From contig JALIZF010001262.1 in assembly GCA_029948255.1 (NCBI GenBank), positions 62,001 through 126,000 on the forward strand: DNA of 64,000 nucleotides. The letters run 5' to 3'. The position numbers and the translations under genes were made by a program. This document shows positions 27,618 to 40,742 of the stretch, one piece after another. This DNA is from Telmatactis stephensoni. Taxonomy: Eukaryota > Cnidaria > Anthozoa > Actiniaria > Isophelliidae. The notes under the pieces were generated by a model. The model did no database searches. It was not told the DNA's origin and saw only the letters and a program-made list of their open reading frames with translations. Position 1 is the stretch's first letter. Each line of letters opens with the position of its first letter.

Positions 27618-29204
27618 TAGAATAGTAAGGAAGCGGTCTAGATAGGGTAATATCTGCTTCTCATTCATTTATTTATTTTGAGTAGATTCTGCCTTTGAGT
27701 TCGTTTTATTGCGTAAGGGTTTCATGAATTTGAGGTATATATATAGGTTTGAGAAAAGACAAGCGTTGAGTTTGGGTCTATGAAATTTGTTTGTACATAT
27801 ACAAAAGTACATATATATTTCAGAAAACAATGCTGGGCCACAAGCCTAGGAGAAACACCTGAAATACACAATATCAATACGACCATATTCACATGTAGCT
27901 TGCCTCATCTTGATGTTCCAAATACCTTAATTTTTATATAGGTGTTTCAAGAAACGCAAACGGTCTGAGATCTGAATCTGACGACATCTGAAACTAAGCT
28001 GCAAATTCTGATATATGCAAAGCCAAATAATGGAGTTTGTTGTAATATTGGAATATAATTAAGTTATAATGCTTGAATAAGAATTATGTTTTGTCGTATT
28101 TTAGCCTAGGAACACAAAGCAATTTATTTATGTTTCGTCTCAGATTTAGTTTGGCCAATGTCACTACGATTCTTTTGAAACAAGTCAAATAATACCATAC
28201 CCATTTTCCTTTTCGGTCTAGCTAGTTGCGTGGGTTTTAGGCCTTTGGTTTGACAACCTTCATTAAAAAAGGTGTATAATGCCATAACATTTGCATATCC
28301 AGCATTGGATCAAGAAATATCTTACCAAAAAATTGTCGTTACGCACGAGCTTCCTACTTCTATATAAGGAAATCTGTACTTACCATATTTGGTAATTTTG
28401 GACTTCTGGTTATTTTCCTCACAAAAAAAAAAAAAAAAGAATTTCCTTTTAATTTAATTAGAACCCCTCACTGAATCGTGAGCATATCGAGTGAAAGAAA
28501 TCTAGCTAAATCAGCCATACATCTTGGTTTGTGGCAACAAAAGACTGGAAAAAAGGCAAAATAGGGGTGCTTACCGTTTAAGCCAATCCATCCGGTTGGA
28601 AATTCGTTTGCTAATGGCAAAGAAAAGAGCGGGAAATTTGAACATTCGACAATTGGTACACGCGTCTACTAAAAGTACCGAAAAGAACACTGGGTAAAGT
28701 GGATTACCTTAACCTGAAGATAGAGTTTTCTGGAACTTTTTTCAGCAAGAATTTCCGCGGGTTTTCCGGGTAAACGGTTTATTCAACACAGGAAGGCCGT
28801 AAACGACAACGATTTCTTGATTGATTAATTTATTGTTAATTATTGACCAGTCTTAAAAATACTTGATTCTGCGAGGCTAACATGAATATATAAGAAACCA
28901 GCCAGCCATGGCCAGCATTTATTTATTATTATTTTTTATCTTAGCCTCGGTATCGAGCATTTTTGAGACTGGTCAATTAATTGTTATTTTAATAAGTTAT
29001 TTTTGTCAAAATGTTATGTAAAATATTAAATACAAAGTTATGCAACCATAAGAGATAATGGATATCGTATGGTAGGGAGGATTTTAAAATATGGCCCTAT
29101 TGGCCCAGCTACACATCAATATCGATATCTGTATAAACACATATACCGCAGTGATAGTGTATGCATTTATGATTATATTATCCATAATTACATAACAGTT
29201 ATAT

Positions 29205-29466
29205 GCTTGTCTTTTCACTAGTGACATAAGCATAAGCACAAGCAACATACACAGACTTAGTAATGTTCTGCTCATTAGCAGTGCTTGTCTTTTCACTAGT
29301 GACATAAGCATAAGCACAAGCAACATACACAGACTTAGTAATGTACTGCTTATTAGCAGTGCTTGTCTTTTCACTAGCGACATAAGAATAAGTACAAGCA
29401 ACATACACAGACTCAGTAATGTACTGCTCATTAGCAGTGCTTGTCTTTTCACTAGTGACATAAGCA
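29205..29466 (-). repeat. 78-bp tandem repeat, about 3.4 copies
   Basis: GCTTGTCTTTTCACTAGTGA recurs at 29205, 29283, 29361 and 29439, an exact 78-base period. Because 78 is divisible by three, reading frames stay open across the array in several phases. The unit contains CTAGTGACATAAGCATAAGC, the arm of the local foldback MITE family, so it probably arose from such an element. Confidence 0.9.
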
Positions 29467-29861
29467 TTAACATATAAAAAAGCGTACAGTAAATACAAAT
29501 GTGGACAGGTCCTTTCCCTGGGTACCATTACCCTTTGCCCCTCTCCCCCTGGGGGGTTATTTTCATAATAACTTAATGATCTTTTCTCGCTCGATGAAAT
29601 AGATTCACTACTGAGTCTGCGTATGTTGCTGTTAGTAAACCTAGTTTGATAATAAGAAAGGGTCTTGTAGGGAACAAAGGGAAGGAGTATTAATAAGAAG
29701 AAGCACAGAGAAAGGGAGAATTATATAATAGGAAGTTTATAGAGCTACGCACAAGTTGTCAATAAAAAAAGAAACTTGGAATATTATGGAAATTACCATT
29801 AAAGAAATCAACTTTATTCATCGATTCAATAAAGAAATAGTAAAAACCGCGTACTTGCCTT

Positions 29862-29983
29862 TGTGGGATCCCTGTGCCTTTTGCTGTGACGTCACTTTGT
29901 TTTTCATCCAAAAAAAATCCCTTCAGGTCCTGCTTCAGTGTGTTGTACAGATATTGCACGGGACTATCCCCATTTCCTGCAAT
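29862..29983 (-). CDS. Possible internal coding exon (weak)
   Basis: On the minus strand an acceptor-like TTATTGCAG is followed by an open frame reading NGDSPVQYLYNTLKQ, then DLKGFFLDEKQSDV, and a donor-like CAA|GTACGC. The composition looks protein-like and there are no low-complexity runs. I recognise no family and found no partner exon, so this is a guess. Confidence 0.2.
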
Positions 29984-30120
29984 AAGTCGTGTCTACAGTG
30001 CGTATGCTTTCGCTTTCGTAGCAAAAAGCTAAGCAGCTCTCGTCGTCTTTGAAATTTATTGCCAATCAAACAAGTTAAGTAGTGGTACTTCGAAGGTACT
30101 TTCGATTGCAAATATACAGC

Positions 30121-30171
30121 ATGCCGAAGACTGCATCAAAGAAGAAGAAGGATCATAAGGAAAAAGATAAG
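30121..30171 (+). CDS. Possible first coding exon, lysine-rich (weak)
   Basis: The ATG opens MPKTASKKKKDHKEKDK and is followed at once by a donor-like GTAGAAG. A CCAAT-like GCCAATCAAA lies about 60 bases upstream. Lysine-rich starts of this kind are common in axonemal and nuclear proteins. No following exon was recognised and no family can be named. Confidence 0.3.
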
Positions 30172-30946
30172 GTAGAAGTTTAATTTGCAATCGTGTTTAT
30201 TCTTCGCTGGATCCCACTTTAATATATTTAGTATCACTGAAGTAAAGCTAGTTTTACTCGTAACTGAATCTGCGGAATTCCCTGAAATTTTACTTCCTCT
30301 TTGGCTTTGCCTCAGCATATTACTAAAACATTGTATGCCAAGAATTAGCAATCATTTTAGATGAATTGTCGAATTTGAAAATCACAAGATGATACTTAAT
30401 TCTAACTCACTGGAGTAACAATAAATATGAATATAAATTTTAAAGAAATACGTATATTATTCGCCTAAGGACACTAGGGATCAATAGATCGCGACGGGTT
30501 GCTTCGCTAACTTCGTCTGGAAGCGATTCGAATTTGATAGTAATATCCGCTCTCACAGTTCGAGCACTTGAATGTAGGTAAGTATATCAAAGTGATATTT
30601 TTTCTGCTTTCAATGACAGTTTCGAAATCAGTAAGAATTTCAACAACATATCGATAAAAAAAATTAGAGTCGACGGGATTGTTTTTCTATAGATAATTGT
30701 TTGAAGAATCTTGTAGAATCTCATTGTAGAGCTCATGCTGCTGTAACCAGACAGCCAGAAATAGTTAACTTCGATCAGCAAATTACTAAATTCTGAATAT
30801 ATAAATTTATTAGATCTCAATTAAAAGCAAAGGAGACACGTTGTAAATCTTGTTAACGTTTATTTAGAGCTAGTCATTCAATTCGGCCTGGTTAATTCAA
30901 TATGGAATGTCATTAACATTAATTTCGCCAGAGTTCTAGAAACCTG

Positions 30947-31285
30947 ACCCTGTTTAAGACACTCGAAAGTGAAAAAATCATACCCTGTTCAAAACAAAAG
31001 AGAAGAAAATCGACCCTAGCCTCGTCATTCGATTCCGATCCGTTGCATATGATTAGACAAAACATGGCTGAGGAAGCACTTTTTTTGTTTATTTTGACTA
31101 TAGTACCCTATCTAAGACACAAAAAGATGATATGGCTTGGGATCTCGTCAAAATTATACATCCTGTTTAAGACAACTTTGGGTAAAAGGTTTACCCTGTT
31201 TAAGACAGCAGGGCCAAAAACCATACCCTATCCAGCGGCACATACCCGTATAGCAAATATATGTTAGTACCCCCCCCCCCCCCCC
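30947..31285 (+). repeat. Repeat with recurrent ACCCTGTTTAAGACA motif and poly(C) end
   Basis: Variants of TACCCTGTTTAAGACA occur near 30947, 30981, 31104, 31160, 31192 and 31223 at irregular spacing, followed by a run of 16 C at 31270-31285. Non-coding, probably a mobile-element remnant. The motif layout resembles that of the TACCTTTTAGGG element at 61645. Confidence 0.6.
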
Positions 31286-31341
31286 GTGATTAATATTCAA
31301 CTGCATGTCCAATGTATCTCGACCAAATCAGAAATATTAAT

Positions 31342-31421
31342 CTATCTTAAGTGCAGTCATGCGTAACATTAACTATAAATGGGGCAACATCCAAAAATTA
31401 ACATATTCGCTTAAGCCGTTG
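31342..31421 (+). repeat. 80-bp direct repeat, copy 1 (copy 2 at 37164-37243)
   Basis: It runs from CTATCTTAAGTGCAGTCATG to CGCTTAAGCCGTTG and is essentially identical to 37164-37243. Sequences diverge abruptly on both sides. The copies are 5.8 kb apart in the same orientation. Confidence 0.85.
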
Positions 31422-31446
31422 TCCTGGCACCTTGGCTTTGCTTACT

Positions 31447-31566
31447 ATGGCGGACCAGCAAGAACCTCAACCAGCAGTGGTTTTACGACCAGATCAAGTT
31501 CAAGATCCAGCACCAGAAGCTCCTCAAGCAGGACAGGGGGATAATCAAGAACCTACTATCGAAGAG
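31447..31566 (+). CDS. Possible first coding exon, Pro/Gln/Glu-rich (weak)
   Basis: The ATG opens 40 codons, MADQQEPQPAVVLRPDQVQD and onward to NQEPTIEE, followed by a GTATAAG donor-like site in phase 0. It lies just downstream of the first copy of the 80-bp direct repeat (31342-31421) and upstream of the GG-TNG-GGCC motif array. It could start a host gene or the protein of a mobile element. No continuation was found. Confidence 0.3.
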
Positions 31567-31673
31567 GTATAAGTTTTCTTTGCTCTTCATTTGATTCGGT
31601 CTATAGTTTTGTCCTAGTTTCCCCTGTTCGTTTTTGGTTTGTCTACTGGGTTGTTGGCCTTGGTTATGTTTCT

Positions 31674-32614
31674 CGGTTGCGGCCGATTAAATCACTTTTC
31701 GTGATCTTTGGTGTCAGAATTGGATGAAAACCAGTCCTTCTTTATGGTTTTAGTTTTACCAGTAGAGGCTGGGCTTGTGCATTCAGTTTAAATAGCGGAT
31801 CGAGTTCTACTCTGCATATGGAGCTTCGCAGTCCCCAAGAAATCCAAGTACCAACTCTGAGAGCAAGTCAAGAAAGTATTTTCCCATAGCATCTTCATGC
31901 CGCTTTGTTAGCTGCAAGGTATATTAATTCTGGTTGTTGTTCTTTCCTATCTTTTGACTTCGAATTTCGTGAGGTCGTAATTTCTAGTGCTTTCGTAGCA
32001 CAAACTTTGTTAATTGGGAGCTAGTTTAACTCCCCTTGTACGGTAGATTTTTATTGTTGTCAGTTTACTAGTGCTTCGAGCACGTGGCTTCGAGTTAAGC
32101 CCGGTTGTTGGATTTGTTGCAGTCTATCTGCTTCTATCTCGAATTTAAGGAGTATTGCGTGGTTGTGGCCCGCAAAACGTAAAAGATATGTTTGCTCAGC
32201 TTTTGTGCAGTAGGTAGTTATTGTTTTGTCGCGGTAGTGGCCGCTGGCATTTTGAGACAAGTCTTCAGTATTCTAGCTCTTAAAATTGTGAATCCAAGGA
32301 ATGTAGCGTGGTCGTGGCCCGCTTAACGCAGAGATATTGCATGTTTGTTGGCGGTAGTGGCCGCTAGGATTTTGAGTCGTCTTATTCTAGCTCTTTCGAT
32401 TTTTCAATTTTGAATCTAAGGGATGCAGCGTGGTTGAGGCCCGCGATTTAAATGATCAGTAAGACTGACTCCGTTTAAAGTCGGTTTAAGACAGTTTTTG
32501 AGACAGTTTTGTGGGGTTGAGGCCCTGCAAATTTTAGGTTTTCGGTTGTGGCCGACAAAATTTGATTTTCAAATTACCCGGGCGTTCATATATGCGTGCA
32601 TGGTTGAGGCCAAC
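31674..32614 (+). repeat. Array of short GCGG-type hairpin motifs
   Basis: Two related motifs alternate: GCGGTAGTGGCCGC (32231, 32351), with GCGG/CCGC ends able to pair, and GCGTGGTNGNGGCCCGC (32157, 32306, 32428). Weaker relatives lie at 31674, 32511, 32543 and 32599. Between 32157 and 32444 the pair recurs about every 120-130 bases with similar flanks (TTTTGAG, TCTAGCTCTT, GAATCTAAGG). Non-coding. Confidence 0.6.
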
Positions 32615-35600
32615 AATTCAATTGAAATTTAATAGAGCATTTTTTGCATCTATTTATGTTTGGTATTAGGTTCGTGAGGTTCATTATTTCTTTTGCGTTT
32701 TAGATGTTAGATACTAAGGCGTTTTAAAATGTTTTTTTATACTGTTTGCTACAGCTAGCTCGTTGTCAGTAACTTGCACTATTCTGGCTCGCATTCCAGC
32801 ACTTCAGTTTCCATTTTGTAATTAGGCCTTTTCAAATTTCTATTTTAAATATCTACTCATTACTAGGTTCCCTCTTGGGACTCGTTCATTTCATCAGGTT
32901 ATTTGTTCGCCTTTAGTGTTTTGTTTAATTTTTGCCAACCGTGTGTCGTACCTAGGTGCGGGCGTCTAATGCCTTTCATGCCCCATCGGGGTTGCCTAGG
33001 GCCGACATTTCGGTGGGCTTCGCCTCGGTTCTTTGTTTATATTTCGTCGAGTTTTCTTTTATGTATGTTTTATTTATCCGTTTTAAAGCTTTTTAATTGG
33101 TATAAGCTTTAACATATATTTGTTCACTTAGCATATTATATTTTCACAATCGAAATGTGTGTTACAATGTATCCATCATGTGCCTCGCGCGGAGCCCATC
33201 GATTTGGTCGGCCCAAGGCAGACCCAAATTTTGTTTGTTTTAATCCCGTCTGACCAGTTTCAACTACTGCTAATTTCTTTTTTGCATGCACAACAATTTT
33301 GACGTGCTGATCAGTAAAGAATTATAGAACTTTTGTTTTAATTGCTCGGCACTGGCAAATCCGCTTTCCACTTCGGCGGAATATTCAGAATCCGACACAT
33401 AGAATGTGTTGGTATATAAAAGACATGCCAATGGGGCCGAAATTTGTTGCAATCCAGAGTTCTCTAATGTTGCTTAAGTTCACTGATACGTCCTCTGACG
33501 CTGTTTAAGTTATGGGAAGGACTTTAAAATGCAGGTGGCTCTACGATTTGTTTGTTTTGATAAACGCCATCTTTATTTAATGTCATTTCATTCCTTTCAC
33601 TTTCTGTCAGTCCGTTCTCCACGTTCCGAGCGACTTCATCACGATTTGTATTTTGTACAAATTCAGTATGTCTTTGATTCTGGCTAATTCAACCGTTAGA
33701 CCTCTTTCTTGGTATAGAGGAATTAACATTTGCCCTCCCTCCCCTTCCCGACTCTCAAACTGATATCGAGGTGTCCTTTTCTATGCTCGGTTAAATTTTA
33801 TCCGCATCCTCTCTCCTGTCCGTTTTCTTTTGCACTATGCTTGTTCAGGTGCAGATCTTTCGCATCTGGCAGAATTTCCGTTACTCATAATGACGTCATG
33901 GCCTGTTTATGGGATGAACAGAATTGTCTAGAACAATAGGAATTTGAACAAAATTCCCTCTGCTATGGAAAATTCAATCTCAAATAGTCTGGATCCACAA
34001 TATAGGATGAACCGATATTAAGTTAACAATATTTGTTGGTTTTGATAGCTGTTGCCACCTTTCTTCATTTTGTAAAATGAACTTTATATTGACATTCTTT
34101 GTGGTGTTGTTTTTGCCCCCTAATACACCTTAGCGTTTAAACGATAGACTGTTTTGGTGTGACGTCATTTAGAGAGAGAGAGAGAAATACATTATTAATT
34201 AATTCACTTAATTAATTCATTTTATTTATTTGATATCAATTAGTTTCCTTTTCTTTTTAACATGTTTGAGCAAATGGAAATAGAACTAGACGCACACGTG
34301 CGTTCTCTCGTGCCCCAGGAGCCCCTTTTAGGAGAGGCTCCAATGACCGGCCCCATTCGTACTCTTCCCCGAGTCGGGTCACGCTTTTTTCATCATTTCG
34401 GGAAATAGTTAACCGTAACATACCTTATTAGTCAATTTGTCTGTCAGCAGCTATTAGTGTTTGCCTTTGCCCTTCTACTATCATGCATGGGTATTTTATA
34501 TCTCCGACATGCAAAAATCAGTGTTATCTGCGAATATACCAGTTTATTCAAAAAGACTTCTAAAGACTTCTACAACGGCGTTTTTAACACAGCTAGACGC
34601 CTAATAGGCGTTCAGTCGGCTACCTGTTTGTAATACTTGGGGAGAAATGGGGAACCGAAGTGATGGAAATGCATGACAGGTACTCCCAGACATAATATTG
34701 GCAAGGGAGAAAGTATTTTGTAGATAATTGTGTATACAGTATACAGTCTGCTTTATTTTGTAAATGCCTACCAAATGATCCAATATGATCTATAGATCAT
34801 ACATTATAGCTAATACATTAAACAAAATTTTATTCTGTACTTTTTACTTTGATTTATGGAAACAAAACTTACAAACTCAGGAGACTGTTTCAATGCCCAA
34901 GTTACTCAAATGATTTTGATATTGCTGTTATCACCCTGGTAGATTCTAGAAGTACCACAGTTACCTTTCTATGAAATCGTTTCAGTATTTCAGTTTCTTA
35001 ATTAAATAACACAACTTTTCAATACATGTATTACCATGTTTTTAATATGAAGCAGATCAATGATTATAGCAGTAGTCAGTTGCTGATGCTTTGTTTGAAG
35101 TTCAATACTTGAAGTGTAATGTCATACAATGTATGCTCATTACCGATACCATATATAGCTCCTCCGTGCACATCGACCTGATACTACTATATACAGTTAC
35201 ATCTTCAATTCATCCATTTTATCTTGTTTCTGTGAACATGGTTGCACAAAGCTTGTGCAAATTTGTGGTTGAGTATCACTTTTCATCGATTGAAAATATC
35301 ATTTTGTACATTCTAAAATTACTCTTCATTACTATCATTTTTATGATTATCCATCACTATATTTTGATCTGCTGACATTGAGCATGATTGACAGTACTGA
35401 AAGTGCATTCAATATAATCATGACATTGTACAAAATGCAGATTGCACTAAATATTTATAAGTAAATAATAAAAATCATTTTTTCCCATTGTTTATTTGGT
35501 GTAATTTTGCACTTTTTACTAATTCCTGTTTCCTGGCTTAATTATTGAATACACCGTAGTCACCTTATTACGCAAAGGCGAGAATCTCCCAGTCTTTAAT

Positions 35601-37093
35601 TTCTAGTTAAGAAAAAACATTGTAGCTATTGTTAGTTCATTAGTTCGTTTTTTAACACAGCTCTCAGGAAGAGCATGACTGTACACCGTGTATAAATAAA
35701 GCTTATATAAGCCAACATTATGTGCAAGCAGTAGTGAAATATTATTTAACTTATTAAAACTACTGATTTAAAGACAACAATATCTCCGTGTCTTACATGT
35801 CCGTCCTCGAGTGAAGTTCGCTGCCACAAATCTTTCTCGTGTCCTCGGGCGATCAATACATTACAACCACACCACTAAATTCGAGAATTCCATATTAACG
35901 ATTAAAAGCAGTCACTATATTACTATCCAAATATCTTGAGATTAGAAATTCCGATTGATAGACAATTCTCACAACCTCGTTTTCACGACAGTGTACCCCA
36001 AAGGCTTCTGGGTAGTTTGCCGATTTGCGACGTTGATAGATAGACCGAAAAGGTAAACCTAGACTCGAGCTACCACAGGTAGCCCGAGTAATAGCAAATC
36101 ATGTATTTCTTCGTACATGTTTCGGATGTCTTATATATGAATAAAAGACATTACGCGACCAAACACGAGGTCAAATAGAAACGTATAAATTGTCTGGTAA
36201 TAATTTCGATATTAAAATTCAGTACAAAAAACCTCTCAAGATCTCTTGAATGCTTGAATGAGGAATATAATTGACTTCCTTCTATGTATGTTCGTTAAGC
36301 AACATGTAGGATGAGAAATTTGTAGATTTCCAGCTCATAGGAAATAGTCTTTATCGCTCTTTTTCGCGAGGAGTGCGAGGGCCGGCTTCCTTTCAAGTAC
36401 TCCATTTAGAGTTCGATATTTGGTCAAAATATTGGAGATGAAGCTCAAAATAACAGTCCATTCTGAAGCTCTTATAGGTATATAGGTATATCTCGAGTTA
36501 AAAGCTCCACTTTACTTGTCTTACTGACTGAAAGCTAGTTTTCTTTGTAGTCGGCCATCTTGCATTCTTAAAGTTCCTAGCTTGCGCTCGCAGTCGCTCA
36601 AAGGTGATGAGTGAAGGGCATTGTTTTAACGTTCTTAACCAATCAGAAGTGCCTCAGGACGAACAGAGGAAAAAATAAAAAAAAAGCATTTGCAGTTTAT
36701 AACTCGTTCCCGGCCTATGGCCTGGGCACAGGTAATTATGATGTTTCAAAATTTGAGAGAAATAAAATACAGAGAATATATGGTTTGGCTGGATGTTTTG
36801 GCTGGACACCATACATTTCTTTGTAATTTTGACATATTCCTGCCGACTTTTCGATAATAAGATTATCCCAACAGGGCTTATATATTCAACAGTTGGGAGG
36901 GAGTTACTGGTATTCAGTTGTATATTGAGTTTCGGGATAGGATCCTGCAGTGTCGAAAGATAAAACGAGATCCTGAGTTTCGGGATAGGATTGGGATGTT
37001 AGTTTCGGGAATTTGGGGTATCAATAAAATATAGTGTCGTGTTTTTTCCTGTTTCCCGTTCTCTTGGATACAGGCTTTGGGCTGCCCTTCCAA

Positions 37094-37454
37094 GACTCGC
37101 ATTTTCCCATAACTCTATTGTTCTCAGGTCATTGTGAAGCGTGACTACACTTTTGATAGATTACTATCTTAAGTGCAGTCATGCGTAACATTAACTATAA
37201 ATGGGGCAACATCCAAAAATTAACATATTCGCTTAAGCCGTTGCTCCCAGGTAACCAGGTGTGCCCTCATTCCGCTTTTGGGGACTGGGGCTTTGGAAGT
37301 TTCTCTTTGCCCCGCTCACGACCATGTTTTTTTCCCACCCGTATCCCACCCTCGTGTACGCTCGCGCTTCACCCTAACCTGTTGACTCGCATTTTCCCAT
37401 AACTCTATTGTTCTCAGGTCATTGTGAAGCGTGACTACACTTTTGATAGATTAC
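37094..37454 (+). repeat. 71-bp direct duplication with 290-bp period
   Basis: The segment from GACTCGCATTTTCCCATAAC to TTTTGATAGATTACTA occurs at 37094 and again at 37384. The second copy of the 80-bp repeat lies between them. Confidence 0.85.
37164..37243 (+). repeat. 80-bp direct repeat, copy 2
   Basis: Same sequence as 31342-31421. It sits within the 290-bp unit of the 37094-37454 duplication. Confidence 0.85.
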
Positions 37455-37485
37455 TAAATTTGTCAGTACAATTATTTGTCCAAAA

Positions 37486-37747
37486 GAAAGACATTTTTCC
37501 AAAAATGTTTTTCAGTTATTTGCAATGGCAATTTGACTGAATTTACTTCCTTGTTCGTTGATGACGTCATCTGCAATTGACCTGGGCCCGGTTGTGCGAA
37601 GATGATAAAGTTATCCGAAAGACATTTTTCCAAAAATGTTTTTCAGTTATTTGCAATGGCAATTTGACTGAATTTACTTCCTTGTTCGTTGATGACGTCA
37701 TCTGCAATTGACCTGGGCCCGGTTGTGCGAAGATGATAAAGTTATCC
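37486..37747 (+). repeat. 131-bp tandem duplication
   Basis: GAAAGACATTTTTCCAAAAA through AAGATGATAAAGTTATCC is present twice back to back (37486-37616 and 37617-37747), with no difference seen by eye. This points to a recent duplication or an assembly artefact. Confidence 0.9.
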
Positions 37748-38940
37748 ACCGGATAAGAGTTATCCACTGTATAGATTTTGTATAGATTTTATCCGCTGGA
37801 TAAGGATTTATCTGCTGTATCCTGGATAGCGCTATTCACCCTTCGTACAACCGGCCCCTAACTGATTACGATTCATTCGTTTGATGTCTCTGTTTTTTTA
37901 ATTGACTCATTTGTTCATTAATTCGTTTATTTGTTTATTCATTCATTTATTCATTCAGTTCTTAATTCGTTACGCGCCCGACCACGCCCATTTTGGTAAG
38001 GCAACGCCCACTTTGACATCTGTGCGTATAAACTCGATGATAAACATCGTTGAAAACAATGTCGAGTTATGTAACTCGAACTCGACAGACTGAAACTTTA
38101 TTTTCGAGTTACGCGGTAATTCCGTAACTCGATTCTAAAAAATGAAAAATACTCTTTCGAGTTACACTTTTTGGAACCCAATTATTGCTCTCATCTTGAT
38201 TGCTTCCTCTTCTCGAAAATTGGCTATTCTCGAAAATTCAGACAATCAAAAGAATATACACCTATTTCAAAAATCCTTGTCCCAGCAAGTCCTCGGTGCA
38301 TAGTACAAGACTGCAAATGATGTTGGTAGTATTCTAATAATAAATATATTCATAGCATATTTTGATTGCATGTTTTGATCCTATTTAGGAGCGGATCAGT
38401 AGCAAAGTGATAAAAGGGAGGGACCAATACAAAAAAGAAAAAGAAAACTGAAAACATCCGAAACAAAACGCACTAATAATTGTGGAAATAATTCCTGTTT
38501 TGCCATTATCACATACAAAATATTCGTGTCACGATCAAATCTAATCATTTATGCACAGATTTTCAAAATAATTTGTCGGGGATAACAAGTGGAACTATCC
38601 GCCATAGCCAATCCACTCCAAACAATCATGTTCTTGCCATGTCTGGTAGTTTCACAAATTCCTGTACATTTTAAATTTGGATTCCTCTAGCGAATTCTGC
38701 AGAAAATCGTCAAAAAGAGCAAAGTCAGAAAAGAAATCACCGATCGGTTCACTCGCTCCTTCAATACATGTGAATGTGTTCTCTGTCGCGCCAATCTTTA
38801 TGCTAAATCGACTCCAATCAGAAACGTTAAGTCAACAAGATGCTGCTCCCAATGCTGCTCCCAGTGTTTTTCATCCTTTACCGGCAGTTGTTACAGCATT
38901 CAGAATTTAAAAGTGCTACCTGTAATTCCCTACTCGGGAA

Positions 38941-39332
<392 letters not shown>

Positions 39333-39434
39333 AAGGAATCACTGATGCACGGGACGAGAAAGTTGCGCTAATGGCCCATTCACAATTTGTGCAGACAGTT
39401 CACTAAGATTACATTTTGCAAATAAGATTGTGTA

Positions 39435-39843
39435 TAGACCCTTATCACGCTATCGTAACATTATAAAGTATTTGATTTATTGGAAAAACGAATTCAGTAT
39501 CAAATTCATCACATCGATATTAGTAAAATTGCAGAGTTTCGTAAAGATTGTCCTTAAACTGATGAAGTTATGAATTTTTTAAGCTAAATATTCTTGTGGA
39601 ATTTTTGTAAAGAAATGTATGTGTTTAGCATGATAACGAGGCTCGCCATGCATGTGATGCCCTACCTCATACATTTCTTTGTAAAAATGCTAAGTTTTAA
39701 AAATTCATATCTTTGTCAGTTTAAGAGCAATCTCCCTGAAACTTCGCAAATTTACAAATATCAATAAGACAAATTTGATAGTAAATTTCTTTTTCCGATA
39801 AATTAAATTATTTATAATGTCATGCCAGCGTGATAAGGGTCTA
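39435..39843. mobile_element. Foldback MITE flanked by TA
   Basis: The ends TAGACCCTTATCACGCT and AGCGTGATAAGGGTCTA are perfect inverts. The inner arms also pair (GAAATGTATGTGTTTAGCAT with the later CATACATTTCTTTG). The TA ends fit a Tc1/mariner-type target. 409 bases, non-coding. Confidence 0.85.
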
Positions 39844-40742
39844 TTAATAGGATGAACAATCGTAATAGTTTTGTGTGGCATAGCCAGGGGAAAACATAAA
39901 TGAACTTACTTATTACCTTATATTTTCTCCTCTATATCCCTTTTCCACGTGGATAACTCCTCGAATTTATATGAATACAAATGCTTGACTTTCGATGAGC
40001 AGCTGATTTTGCCGTTCCAGGGTTCGATTTGTATACGTTTTGAAATGATTGCAGATGCTAAACAGTATTTGTATTCGGTTATTAAAATAGGATACTTTGA
40101 AAAATTGAAACTTTTTGTATTCTTGAATTTTATACTACCGCGGTACCGGTGCAAAAGCACGTTCGTATATATTTTTAATAAACACAGGAACCCCATACCA
40201 ACTTTTCAGTGTCCAAAATAGCTTCTGATTTTGAACGTTGCTCTTTTGCTTTTTATTTTGTTATTTAGGCTGCCAAATACGCCTCTCTAACTGCATAGCA
40301 TAACCAGTATGATTTCATGATATTATACAATGCATCCAATTAGTATTAGCTCAATCCCACCTGGGCATGAGTAATTAAACCTTGGTACAAGGGTCTAGTT
40401 TTTATACATTAGCAATTCATCTAAAGAAAAGACTAATACTGGGTTTGAAATAAATCATTTCATGTTTAACTCGATCCTCTTGAAAGGTTTCATCATTCTT
40501 TGACCTTTCTCCACCGCTCTAAAATAAGAAAATTCAGTAGCCTATTCAGAAATTATAATTTAATTTCCTTTCTTAAAGGAAATCCTTTTGCAAACTGTGG
40601 TACACACGGACTCTTTATATTTGTTGTATTTGTTTTTTGGAGCATAAATCATGAAAATTTATGTCAATGAGCAACTCGTAAAACAAATTCCCTCCAAAAA
40701 CGTCAAGAGATTGTATCTATGTTCAATGTTCTCCATCAACAG

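Noticed and set aside
29084..29528. 129- and 109-codon repeat proteins on the minus strand
   Set aside because: The period of 78 keeps any frame open; there is no start context, domain or splice support, and the unit resembles a MITE arm.
34262..34408. Small frame beginning MFEQMEIELDAHVRSLVPQE
   Set aside because: It looks protein-like for 48 codons, but there is no splice partner, no family and no conservation evidence.
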